Assembly: GCA_001687465.1 (NCBI GenBank)
Contig: LVLI01000204.1
Location: 107,485-171,484 of the forward strand
DNA from: Halocafeteria seosinensis
Taxonomy: Eukaryota > Sar > Bigyra > Bicosoecida
Direction: 5' to 3'
Length of the DNA stretch: 64,000 nt
Part shown: one piece after another, positions 45,875-54,589 of the stretch
Numbering within the stretch: position 1 is the first letter of the stretch
Layout of the letters: each line of letters starts with the position of its first letter
Notes under the pieces: generated by a model
Told to the model about the DNA's origin: nothing
What the model saw: the letters and a program-made list of their open reading frames with translations, nothing else
Databases searched by the model: none
Position numbers and translations under genes: made by a program

Positions 45875-47151
45875 ATGGATCGGAAGGTTGAAATTGTATC
45901 CAAGGAGGACCGGTTCCAAGGACTGGAATGCGAATTGAGACTGGTTAATGCAAACCGCGGCCATGACAAAACGTTTGAATCCCAACTGGAAAGGACTTTG
46001 AAAGAGTGGAAGTAGGTTGGAAATGATGCAATTCGCGCATGTCATGAGTATCTCGGAAATGGCTCTTGGGCGCAGACAGAATGGGTATCGAGGAATCTGG
46101 TTCAAAGTCCCTAAGGATATGGTTAAGGCTGGGTATTTGGAACCAGTGATGCAGCAAGGATTCGAGCTCCATCACTGCATGAAGGAATACGTTATGCTAA
46201 CCAAATGGCTTCCCGATCCTCAGATGGACCCGAATATGATGCCTAACTTCGCTACGCACTTTATTGGCGTGGGAGGACTAGTGGTAAATCATCGAAATGA
46301 GATCCTGGTGGTATCGGAGAAATTCAATATCGACAGGAGCAAGAGGCACTTCTGGAAACTTCCAGGAGGTTTAGTAGATCCCCATGAACGATTTAGTGTC
46401 GCCGTGGAGCGTGAGGTCTACGAGGAAACTGGTAAGAAAGCTCAACCACGTCAGCATCTCCGGTGGAGCTGCACTTGCTGATCCTGCGCAGGTATCAAGG
46501 CGAACTTCCAGCATATCAGCTGTTTCCGTCATAATCCGAATTTTAGAATGGATAGAAATGATGTCTACTTCATCTGTCTCTTGAAACTGGAAGGGGATGA
46601 GATACCGGAGCCGAAGGCGGATCCGAAAGGTTTGTACTCAATGAACTTGCAAACTTACGAATCGAAGGTTCATTTTGCGCTTTGCCCTAACAACAGAAAT
46701 CGCTGCCGCGAAATGGATAAAAGTTGAGGACTTTCTATCTCACTCTGACGTGTACATACCGAATCGCCAGTTCATTGCACTGGCGCTTGGCCAAAGCCAA
46801 CTCGGGAAGAACGTCGCAGCCGGGTTTCGGGAATACACACTACCGAGAAAATACTCTAGATCCTGTCTTCAGGATGTATTCGCTTCAGGCTCTGAGGTAG
46901 ATCACCTAACGCGGATGAAAGTGGATGGCGTTCCACCTGATAAAGGACAACCGGATACGCTTCAACACCCGGCTATCATGGAATACATGCGTTCCCAAGG
47001 AATGGAGTACGACTCTGTAAATTTTATCTACTACAAACCGCGGCAGAATAGTATGGAATCAGGGATTGAGGATAACAAAGCACTAAGGAGATGTGCTGCT
47101 GTATTAGCAACGGCACTCGGAGTAGCATTGCTAATATCACACCGCAAATGA
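45875..47151 (+). CDS. Nudix hydrolase, NUDT6-like, paralogue 2 (tail-anchored)
   Basis: This is the second copy of the NUDT6-like Nudix hydrolase, 361 residues. Exons are 45875-46011, 46076-46431, 46492-46629 and 46697-47151. It keeps GFELHHCMKEYVMLTKWLPD and the Nudix box GGLVDPHERFSVAVEREVYE then ETGI. The intron found in paralogue 1 after KKEY is absent here; the other intron positions match. The C-terminal extension ends in a clear hydrophobic helix (CAAVLATALGVALLI) followed by SHRK, as in a tail-anchored protein facing the cytosol from an organelle membrane. Its stop is 32 bases from the convergent mutase gene. Confidence 0.85.
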
Positions 47152-47183
47152 ATATCCCAAATATCATGTCTTCGCAGCCAAAA

Positions 47184-49835
47184 TTACTTGTTTCTTCTGA
47201 GCGCATTCAATACTTCTGAGGCAGCGTGGGGGATGGGAGTTCCAGGACCGAAGATGCAGCTAGCACCGGCATCATAAAGGAACTGGTAATCTTGAGGAGG
47301 AATCACACCACCAACCACCACTTTTATATGGCTGCCTTGTTTTTCGTTCAAGGCCTTCACCAGGCCAGGGACCAGGGTCTTATGGCCCGCTGCTTGGGTG
47401 CTGACACCCACCACATGAACGTCCGCATCAATTGCCTGTTGAGCCGCTTCGTCGGGTGTGGAGAAGAGCGGTCCTACGTCCACATCGAACCCTAAGTCGG
47501 CAAACCCGGAGGCAATAACTTTTGCACCGCGATCATGTCCATCCTGTCCCATCTTTGCCACGAGGATGCGTGGGTTTCTTCCTTCTTCCTTGGCAAACTG
47601 CTCAACCCTTTTCGCAACTTCCTCGAAGTCTCTTTGGTGATCTTCATGAGGATCACTCTGATACTGCTTCTTGTACGCACCTTGAACCACACCTTCCTTC
47701 GGCACATGCTCTCCCCACACTTGGCGGAGCGCATCTGAGATTTCTCCCACGGTGGCACGAGCGCGGGCAGCCTCAACACCAAGTCTCAGCAAATTGTATT
47801 CATGAGAGCCAGCGGAGGTAGACTCTTCCATTGCAGCAGAGTCACGGAGTTTTTGCAAAGCTTGGGTGACGGCACCTTCATCCCTTTCCTTCTTCACACG
47901 GTCGAGTTTCTCAAGTTGCTTATTCCTCACCGTAGTGTTATCGATCGTAAGGACATCAACAGGCTCTTCGTCCTTCAGTCTGTACTTGTTCACACCGACC
48001 TGTATGTCTTGCTGACTATCCAATCGCGCTTGCTTCTTAGCAGCAGCTTCTTCAATTCGACTCTTTGGCATGCCTTGTTCGATTGCCTTGGCCATACCGC
48101 CATACTCGTCGACTTCGTCGATAATCTCCAACGCTGCGTCGTACAAGTCGGAAGTCAGTTTCTCCATCATGTAGCTCCCGCCCCATGGATCGACTACGCG
48201 GGTAAGCTGAGACTCCTCTTGCAACACCAATTGTGTATTCCGGGCAATTCGGGCAGAAAATTCGGTTGGCAGACCTAGAGCTTCATCATACGAGTTGGTA
48301 TGCAAGCTCTGAGTACCTCCCATAGCTCCAGCCATCGCTTCAATGGTAGTCCGAATAATGTTATTGTATGGGTCTTGCTCTGTTAAACTGTAGCCTGAGG
48401 TCTGACAATGTGTACGCAAGAGATGTGACTTCGGGTTCTGAGCCCCGAGACGATCACGCATCAAATGCGCCCAAAGTTTGCGCGCGGCTCGTAATTTGGC
48501 CACCTCCATGTAGAAATTCATGCCAATACCAAAGAAGAAGCTCAATCGCGGGGCGATCTTATCGACATCCAATCCTGCCTTGGTGGCGCACCGCACGTAC
48601 TCAAGTCCATCCTGTAATGCGTATCCATTGGATGAAAGAATTTTGAGAAGGGAAAAGAACCCTTCTGTCTTCACGTTGCACTTACAGCCAATGTGAACGC
48701 GAGCTCCAGTTTGGCGTCCGCACCTGCTTCTTGCATGTGATAGCCACTAATGCTGATGCTATTGTAACGAGGCATATTCTCAGCGCTGCGTATTCATTTT
48801 AGGCAAAAATTAGGAAACAGTTCCGATAGAACATTGCTTGTACGTATTTCATTACGTACGTGAAGCCCATGATGTCCTGAATAATTCGGAGCGACGGCAT
48901 CGGTGGGTATATGTACGTATTTCGGACCATGAATTCCTTTAAAATGTCGTTTTGGATAGTACCAGCAAGTTGTTTCCACTCTACTCCTTGCTCCTCCGCA
49001 GCTACAATGTAGCTTGCTAGTACAGGAAGAACAGCGCCGTTCATTGTCATCGAGACTGACATCTTATCCAAGGGAATCCCATCGAACAAGATTTTCATAT
49101 CCTCTACCGAATCCACGGGAACACCGGCCATCCCTACATCACCGACTACTCTAGGATGATCACTGTCGTAACCTCTATGAGTAGCCAAGTCAAATGCGAC
49201 TGAAAGGCCTTGTTGTCCAGCTTCCAAATTCTTGCGATAAAACTTGTTGCTCTCCTCCGCAGTTGAGAAGCCAGCGTACTGTCGAATCGTCCACGGACGA
49301 TTCGTGTACATGGAAGCATACGGACCACGCGTATAGGGGTAGACGCCCGATTCCTGGTCCAATTCCATTCCCTGCGTATTACGACGAGTATACACGGTAC
49401 GCGTACTTGCCCTCGCTGAGCAGCACTTGAAGAACCACCGAAACCGTACCTCAATATCGTCTTTGGTGTAGATTGGCTTCACTCGTACACCTTCGGGTGA
49501 GGTCCAAATGAGGTCTTCGGGAGTTTTGCCTCCTTTTAGCTCCTGTATTCATACAATAAACACACGAGAGTAGCAGAAAGCGTCATTTTGTGTTCTATAG
49601 GGCGAATAAAAGAATAAACACCTTGACTGTGGCATACCTTTTGGACGGCTTCTTTCCATTTTGAAGGCAACTGCTCGTTCCGATTCTCTCGGTCAGAGGC
49701 AGAAGAGGAGAAAGAGAATGTACCGACAGCATCACGGGAGCTAAGGACGCCTTTTCGAGCTCTGAGAGCTTCATAATGAGGTGAAAAGCGTCGAACAAAG
49801 AGATCCGAACGCCGAGGCACAAACGACCGATACAT
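47184..49835 (-). CDS. MMUT: Methylmalonyl-CoA mutase, mitochondrial, B12-dependent
   Basis: This enzyme interconverts methylmalonyl-CoA and succinyl-CoA in mitochondria for propionyl-CoA, odd-chain fatty acid and branched amino acid breakdown, using adenosylcobalamin. The start [17 protein letters not shown] is a typical presequence. Exons were recognised by the protein: [10 protein letters not shown] joins [18 protein letters not shown] across a short intron, and a small exon near 48790-48690 supplies [20 protein letters not shown]. Substrate-domain motifs include [33 protein letters not shown], and TGTIQ-like [19 protein letters not shown]. The C-terminal cobalamin domain has the base-off motif [11 protein letters not shown] with the cobalt-ligating His, [13 protein letters not shown], and [12 protein letters not shown]. 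It is a single-chain enzyme of full length for the family. Confidence 0.95.
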
Positions 49836-50480
49836 CGTTTTAAGGTTTACAAAATACGTCGCAAGTTACTAGAGCAAAAGGACAACTTCTTCCCGCGTTA
49901 TGCACCTGAAGTAGAGTCACGCACAGACACACTATCGTCACCAAACGAAGGCCTTAAACTACATGTATTAGCACGCTACTTCCGAGCAATCAATTGTTTC
50001 ACTTCTTGGTGAAGTAATAGATTGTCGTGTCCAGTTGTCGGCTTGACCAGTCGTCGTTGTCGACGAGTCGCGTCCCCCGAAGCGAGGGCTTGTGGAAAAT
50101 TCGTGGAGAGCAGTTGACTACCAGTAATCCTCTTCAACCCAAGTAACAAAACCGCATATATGTTGTACAATGTGGAACAATGTCGCCGGTAGCTGGAATT
50201 GTGCAACCTGAATCTGTGAATCAGCTGGCTATGAATGTCATTCGTACAGTATGCAGTGCCCAAGTAGTTGAACAATCGTACGTTGTACAACTTCTACAAG
50301 TATAAACATGGAGAGATTAGAGTGGTATAGGCCAGTCGTTAGTCACTGCGCCCATGATATGTTGGTTGCAATTCTATCGATTGCGGAGTTCGCTTCCGGA
50401 TACTTCCGTGCAACTGCACTAAGAACTACCGAGCATACAGTACTTCCTTTTATGGTCTCTTTGTGTTTATTTATTTTCTA
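49836..50480. other. Spacer without recognised gene
   Basis: This is the 5' flank of the mutase. It contains TTGTACAA-like motifs near 50160 and 50285. A + strand open frame at 50308-50598 is antisense to the repeat-module gene and I do not support it. Confidence 0.35.
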
Positions 50481-51138
50481 CAGACAAATCAGGATCTTCA
50501 GCTTCTTCAACGAGCCGACGAAGTTCTATGAAGATTTGCTCGATTTTATTTTTTCAGAGAAGTGCGCTCGCTCCTCTGCAGTTAAACCGCGGAGTTGAGG
50601 GCAATAGGAAGATTTCATCAATTCTTTAATTGGAGCGAAGTCTTGCTCCAGAACTCGCAAATCGGAGCATCAGAAGGACAATCGACAATATCAGCTAGTT
50701 CACTGAGGCGTCCGGTTGTCTTGACAGACTCCACGAATCGCCGAAGAGCAGTTTTGGGAGGAACTGCCTTGGGTAGTTTGTCCAAGACTTGATCGATCTT
50801 ATTGGAAAAGAAAGTGATTCTCTCCTCTTCAGGTAACCCTAAGAGTTGAAGACAAAGGAATGTACCATAAATTTTTTTATTTGGGACTTCTGCTCCATAC
50901 TCTGTGCAACTTCTTTATGCTTAGCACTCGGAGCAGCACCAACACGTCTAGCTAATTTGCTGAGACTTCCCTCGTTCATGGCAGCCACGATGAAAGATTC
51001 GAGGGGACTCGTTGGGTCGACTCCTTCTTCTACAATAGCTTTCAAATCGTCCAGATATTGGTGAATATTCGAGGGCCGGACGTTATTTCTCAGCTTCGCT
51101 TCTGCTTCTTGTACTTTGCCTCGGAAATGCTTAGCCAT
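50481..51138 (-). pseudogene. Three-module repeat protein broken by frameshifts
   Basis: On the minus strand from the ATG at 51138, three similar modules of about 80 residues follow one another. Shared landmarks are NIHQYLDDLKAIVEEG / NKIDQVLDKLPKAVPP / KIEQIFIELRRLVEEA, GSLSKLARRV / GRLSELADIV, and LQLLGLPEEER / PQLRGLTAEER. The frame changes at an A7 run (plus-strand T7 at 50872-50878), again near 50635, and at an A6 run (T6 at 50549-50554). No good intron explains these shifts. Either the gene is decaying or the assembly has homopolymer errors. I do not recognise the family; the modules are helical and charged with no membrane segment. Confidence 0.55.
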
Positions 51139-52143
51139 TTGCTCACTTTAAGTCAGGTCGTTCAACTCCCTCCTGTGATTCCTTTTCTAGTAACGTTATC
51201 CATGATTCGTACTGGTTTTTTCTCTCTCTAGCCTCTCCATCTCCCCGAGCTCAGCTCGGACTTCTCTGTGTGCCTTTGGGATTGCTTCACGCAACGCTTC
51301 CCTCCCTATCGGGATGGCCAGGGATGGTTCGGCAGATTTTCATTGACCGCTCATTCCCGGCGTTGCCTTTATCCCCGTTCGGAAGCCATGTCCTTGGTCG
51401 TTAACTTTCTTGCAAAACGCTCCAAGCATTGCCGTGCGTGCACCATGGGGAAGACATTTGAAGTGGATTTTGTTGTGTTTCGTCCAACCCAGTGTTATGC
51501 GCTCAATGTACTCAGGTAATGATAACATCTCGTTATCTTTGAAAATGGTATCCTCCTTCCCTTTTCCTCCTGTACATACTGAAGAAGCTGCCATCTTTAA
51601 CCGTGTGAAACTGTTCTCGAGAAAACTCTTTCCCGTGTACACAGATTTACTACAGAGGTACGCACGTAAATTGCAACCTTAACTGTAGATGACTTGTCAC
51701 GCAACCTATCAATGCTGAATTCGAAATGGGTCAAAGTAGCTTGAAATATCGTCTATCGATCCACCAGTTTTCGCGATCTATAGAGGGCGGATCGCGATTC
51801 ATGAATCATGATTCATGGTACCAGTTCTGTGAACTTCACTGTGAAGTAGACTGCGACACTGTGTGTGTGACACTATGTTACACCCGACACACTGTCGGAC
51901 ACGGAGCTAGGTGCGTTATCAACGGTTTAATGTATTGGCGCTGGCGTCTTTGTCCTAGGCTCCGATGGTACGGAACTCCAGCAGCATCCACAGAAAGAGA
52001 GCAGCGGTGTGAAGCTGTGAGACGGGAACTTTCACACCTTCAGCAGGACAGCGCGCACATGCCGTGCTAGCACTCGCATATATGGAGTTGTTAAATTCTA
52101 TGGTATAATCGGCTCATTCGGCGAATCTGGTTTGACTTACAAA
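51139..52143. other. Spacer with unsupported short open frames
   Basis: A minus-strand open frame at 51642-51340 (about 100 residues) and two overlapping + frames lack any recognised motif or splice support. Bases 51799-51820 contain an imperfect repeat of ATTCATGAATCATG, and 51850-51905 are rich in GTGTGTGACAC-type palindromes. Nothing is assigned. Confidence 0.3.
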
Positions 52144-53415
52144 ATGGCGTCGACTCAAGATTCCGAAGCGCACATTGACCTGCGCAGCAATGTGCTCTGT
52201 TTCGATAGGACTTCGGCAAGCGACCTACGCACATTTCCTAATTTTCAGGAATTGGAGGAAACATTTTGTGGGAAAATTATGATGCTGGACGGCAAGACCA
52301 TCCCATCTTTGGCTAAAGGGAATATGTATCTGTGTGGAGACATAGGCAAGCTGCCGGTTCCAGACGAGGTGCAGGATGTGGGTGTGAACATTCTTATCGT
52401 GCGAGAATTCTCATGGAATTACGCAAGGGCAATGGACACTGAAATAGTCCAGGTAGTCGGAACGGGTAAAGTGCCGGTGCTTGTTCATCATGTTGGCGTA
52501 CTTCTCCCACAGCTATTTGAAACTGATACGAGTTTGTATGATCAGATAAAGTCAGAGCACAAATTCCAGACATTGACTGAGTCGAACAAGAAGTCTAACG
52601 CGTTTCGAAAGGGAATTTACTTAAGTCCTGTGTCCCCCGATGACGCAAATACAAAACTGAATTTTCAGTTGCTACGGTGTTCAAGTAACCTTCAAGGACC
52701 AACTGAAAACTTTAGACCAACAGACTCATGGATAGTAGAAAGAGTAAACGCAGTGTGCCGATCAGTGTTTTCAAATGCCGCGGAACTAAATCATGTGTTG
52801 GCTCAGGAGTACATCAATCCTGAACCTAACAAGAAAGCTACGATTAAAGCGCATTCGGACAAGACAGAAGACATGCCTTCGAACGCGTTGATCGCTTTTG
52901 CTACATTTTATGACTCTTATCAAGGAGGACAGTTGTCGAAAGAGGGGGTACATCGCTCCCTCAGCGACCCATTTGACTGGTATTACGCAAAGTGCAGCGT
53001 ATTAACGCGCCTGCATTTTCGGCTTAAAGATCCTGAAACGTTCCCGCACCTCACCCGGCAATTTTCAGTGCAATTGTATCCGAACTCTGTTTTCTTGATT
53101 CCGTTATCAACGAACCGCCTGTACAGACACGAAATCCGCCCATCTTCTCTTGATTCGGAGAAGATTCCAGTGAGAATCGGGTACGTCATTCGCTCGTCTT
53201 GTCGACCAGCGTACTATACCTATGACGAAGAGCAAACGTATATTTCGAAGCAAAGTGACGGTGGGCACGACATTCCGCTACGTGCGCCGACTGAAGAGGA
53301 AATGAATACACTCCGAGAATATTATCGAAAGGAAAACGTGGACACCAACCCAGTAGCGTATCCACCATTCGACTGGTCGTTCAACTTTGGAGACTTCATG
53401 AAACCGGTGAAGTAG
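52144..53415 (+). CDS. 2OG-Fe(II) oxygenase-like protein, paralogue 1
   Basis: This intronless protein has 423 residues. Its second half has the layout of a double-stranded beta-helix dioxygenase: KAHSDKTEDMPSNALIAFAT supplies the H-x-D iron ligands, SVFLIPLSTNRLYRHEIRP the distal His, and IGYVIRSS the strand where the 2OG-binding Arg lies. The N-terminal 200 residues have no recognised domain. The convergent neighbour shares the same motif order (FHSDQALD, YHRHKIIQP, LGLTFRCS) and a similar C-terminal YPP...DF.KP end, so the two are diverged paralogues in inverted orientation. Activity and substrate are inferred from motifs only. Their coding ends overlap by 20 bases. Confidence 0.65.
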   Translation: MASTQDSEAHIDLRSNVLCFDRTSASDLRTFPNFQELEETFCGKIMMLDGKTIPSLAKGNMYLCGDIGKLPVPDEVQDVGVNILIVREFSWNYARAMDTEIVQVVGTGKVPVLVHHVGVLLPQLFETDTSLYDQIKSEHKFQTLTESNKKSNAFRKGIYLSPVSPDDANTKLNFQLLRCSSNLQGPTENFRPTDSWIVERVNAVCRSVFSNAAELNHVLAQEYINPEPNKKATIKAHSDKTEDMPSNALIAFATFYDSYQGGQLSKEGVHRSLSDPFDWYYAKCSVLTRLHFRLKDPETFPHLTRQFSVQLYPNSVFLIPLSTNRLYRHEIRPSSLDSEKIPVRIGYVIRSSCRPAYYTYDEEQTYISKQSDGGHDIPLRAPTEEEMNTLREYYRKENVDTNPVAYPPFDWSFNFGDFMKPVK

Positions 53416-54187
53416 GCTTTTGGAAGTCGTGTGGACTCAGCGTGTACGTGATCCCTGGTGGATATGTGAAGGCTTCCCGATTTTCCCGTCCCTTGAAACG
53501 AATGATCTCGCTTTTCTGTTCGTCATTTGCGAGCTGCAACTGGTGATTGGTAGCTTTAAACCGAGGAGTGCCCTCATTGTCGAAATAAATATACGTCTGT
53601 GAACATCGAAACGTTAACCCTAGCCAACGACTGTTTGTACGAGGATCCGGCTGGATAATTTTATGCCTGTGATAACTGTTTACTTCAACAGAGAAGACAA
53701 CCACGGTCATATGCTCAAGGCTGATATCCTGATAATTTTCGTTCGTGTCTCCATCTTTGTGCACGATACGAAGAATTCGAGGACTAGAAGATGGCTTATC
53801 ATAGCAAGAAAAGATAGCAACGTAGCTAGATGGATCCAGATCTAACGCCTGGTCGGAATGGAATTTCATCTTGCGGGAATCGTCTGTGTACACTTCCGCC
53901 ATGACGTTGTTAAGTGTCATCGTTGGGCCATCTACGGCGGAGTTGATGCAATCTCGAATACGATGGTGCAATTGAGAGAACTGTTGGGCAGGCTTCTGAT
54001 ACGCTGTCGTAGTGCGTACGATGGGGACATAATCGGTCTCTCCATCTTTTGCTACATCGACGAGGTTGGCTCCTTCGCGTCCTTTTCCTAGTTGCTCAAA
54101 CCGTATCGATTCGTAGACTTGAGTAAAGACATCCTTCGCCTCTCCTTGATCCCCAACGCTATCATCAATGATGTACTTTCGAAACAT
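53396..54187 (-). CDS. 2OG-Fe(II) oxygenase-like protein, paralogue 2
   Basis: This intronless protein of 263 residues is shorter than its convergent paralogue because it lacks most of the N-terminal region. Iron ligands are predicted in KMKFHSDQALDLDPSSYVAI (H-x-D) and SVEVNSYHRHKI (distal His), with Arg in RWLGLTFRCSQTYIYF as the likely 2OG anchor. VMAEVYTDDSRKM corresponds to the strand before the iron site. Its last residues (YTLSPHDFQKPTSPVS) are encoded opposite the end of the other gene. No targeting signal is visible. Substrate unknown. Confidence 0.65.
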   Translation of the reverse strand: MFRKYIIDDSVGDQGEAKDVFTQVYESIRFEQLGKGREGANLVDVAKDGETDYVPIVRTTTAYQKPAQQFSQLHHRIRDCINSAVDGPTMTLNNVMAEVYTDDSRKMKFHSDQALDLDPSSYVAIFSCYDKPSSSPRILRIVHKDGDTNENYQDISLEHMTVVVFSVEVNSYHRHKIIQPDPRTNSRWLGLTFRCSQTYIYFDNEGTPRFKATNHQLQLANDEQKSEIIRFKGRENREAFTYPPGITYTLSPHDFQKPTSPVS

Positions 54188-54589
54188 TTTGTCTGATTAT
54201 GCAATTCTAATCGCACGTTCGTACACTGATCTCTTTACTATTTGCCGATTTCAGTTCCTCGAGCGTGTACGAAGTTTCACACAGCCGTACCACTCCCCTT
54301 TCCAAAATCGATATGGGTATCAAACCCTCCTATTTCTTGTTCCAGACCAGCAGCAGGGGTGATTTTCACTCAATGCCCTTTGTTTTCAACACTCTTATAT
54401 TCGCTTTCGCTTGGTACAATGCAGTAAGTTGATATCGCACTCAGTGGTAGAAAGTGTGCAATGAGCTTCACAATGAGCTTCACAAACGAGCAACCCAGAA
54501 TGGTACACAACACACTGTGCATTACCGGGGTGTACTGTCGATGATCATAGATGATGGGAGTGTGTTACAGAGACTTGAGTGTGTAGAGA
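54188..54589. other. Spacer between divergent genes
   Basis: Nothing is recognised apart from a short direct repeat (CAATGAGCTTCACAATGAGCTTCACAA) at 54462-54487. It probably holds the promoters of both flanking genes. Confidence 0.35.

Noticed and set aside
50308-50598. 96-residue + strand open frame with hydrophobic stretch
   Set aside because: It lies antisense to the third repeat module, whose similarity to the other modules explains the sequence better.
51340-51642. 100-residue minus-strand open frame, considered as a transposon fragment
   Set aside because: No transposase, integrase or reverse-transcriptase motif could be pointed to.
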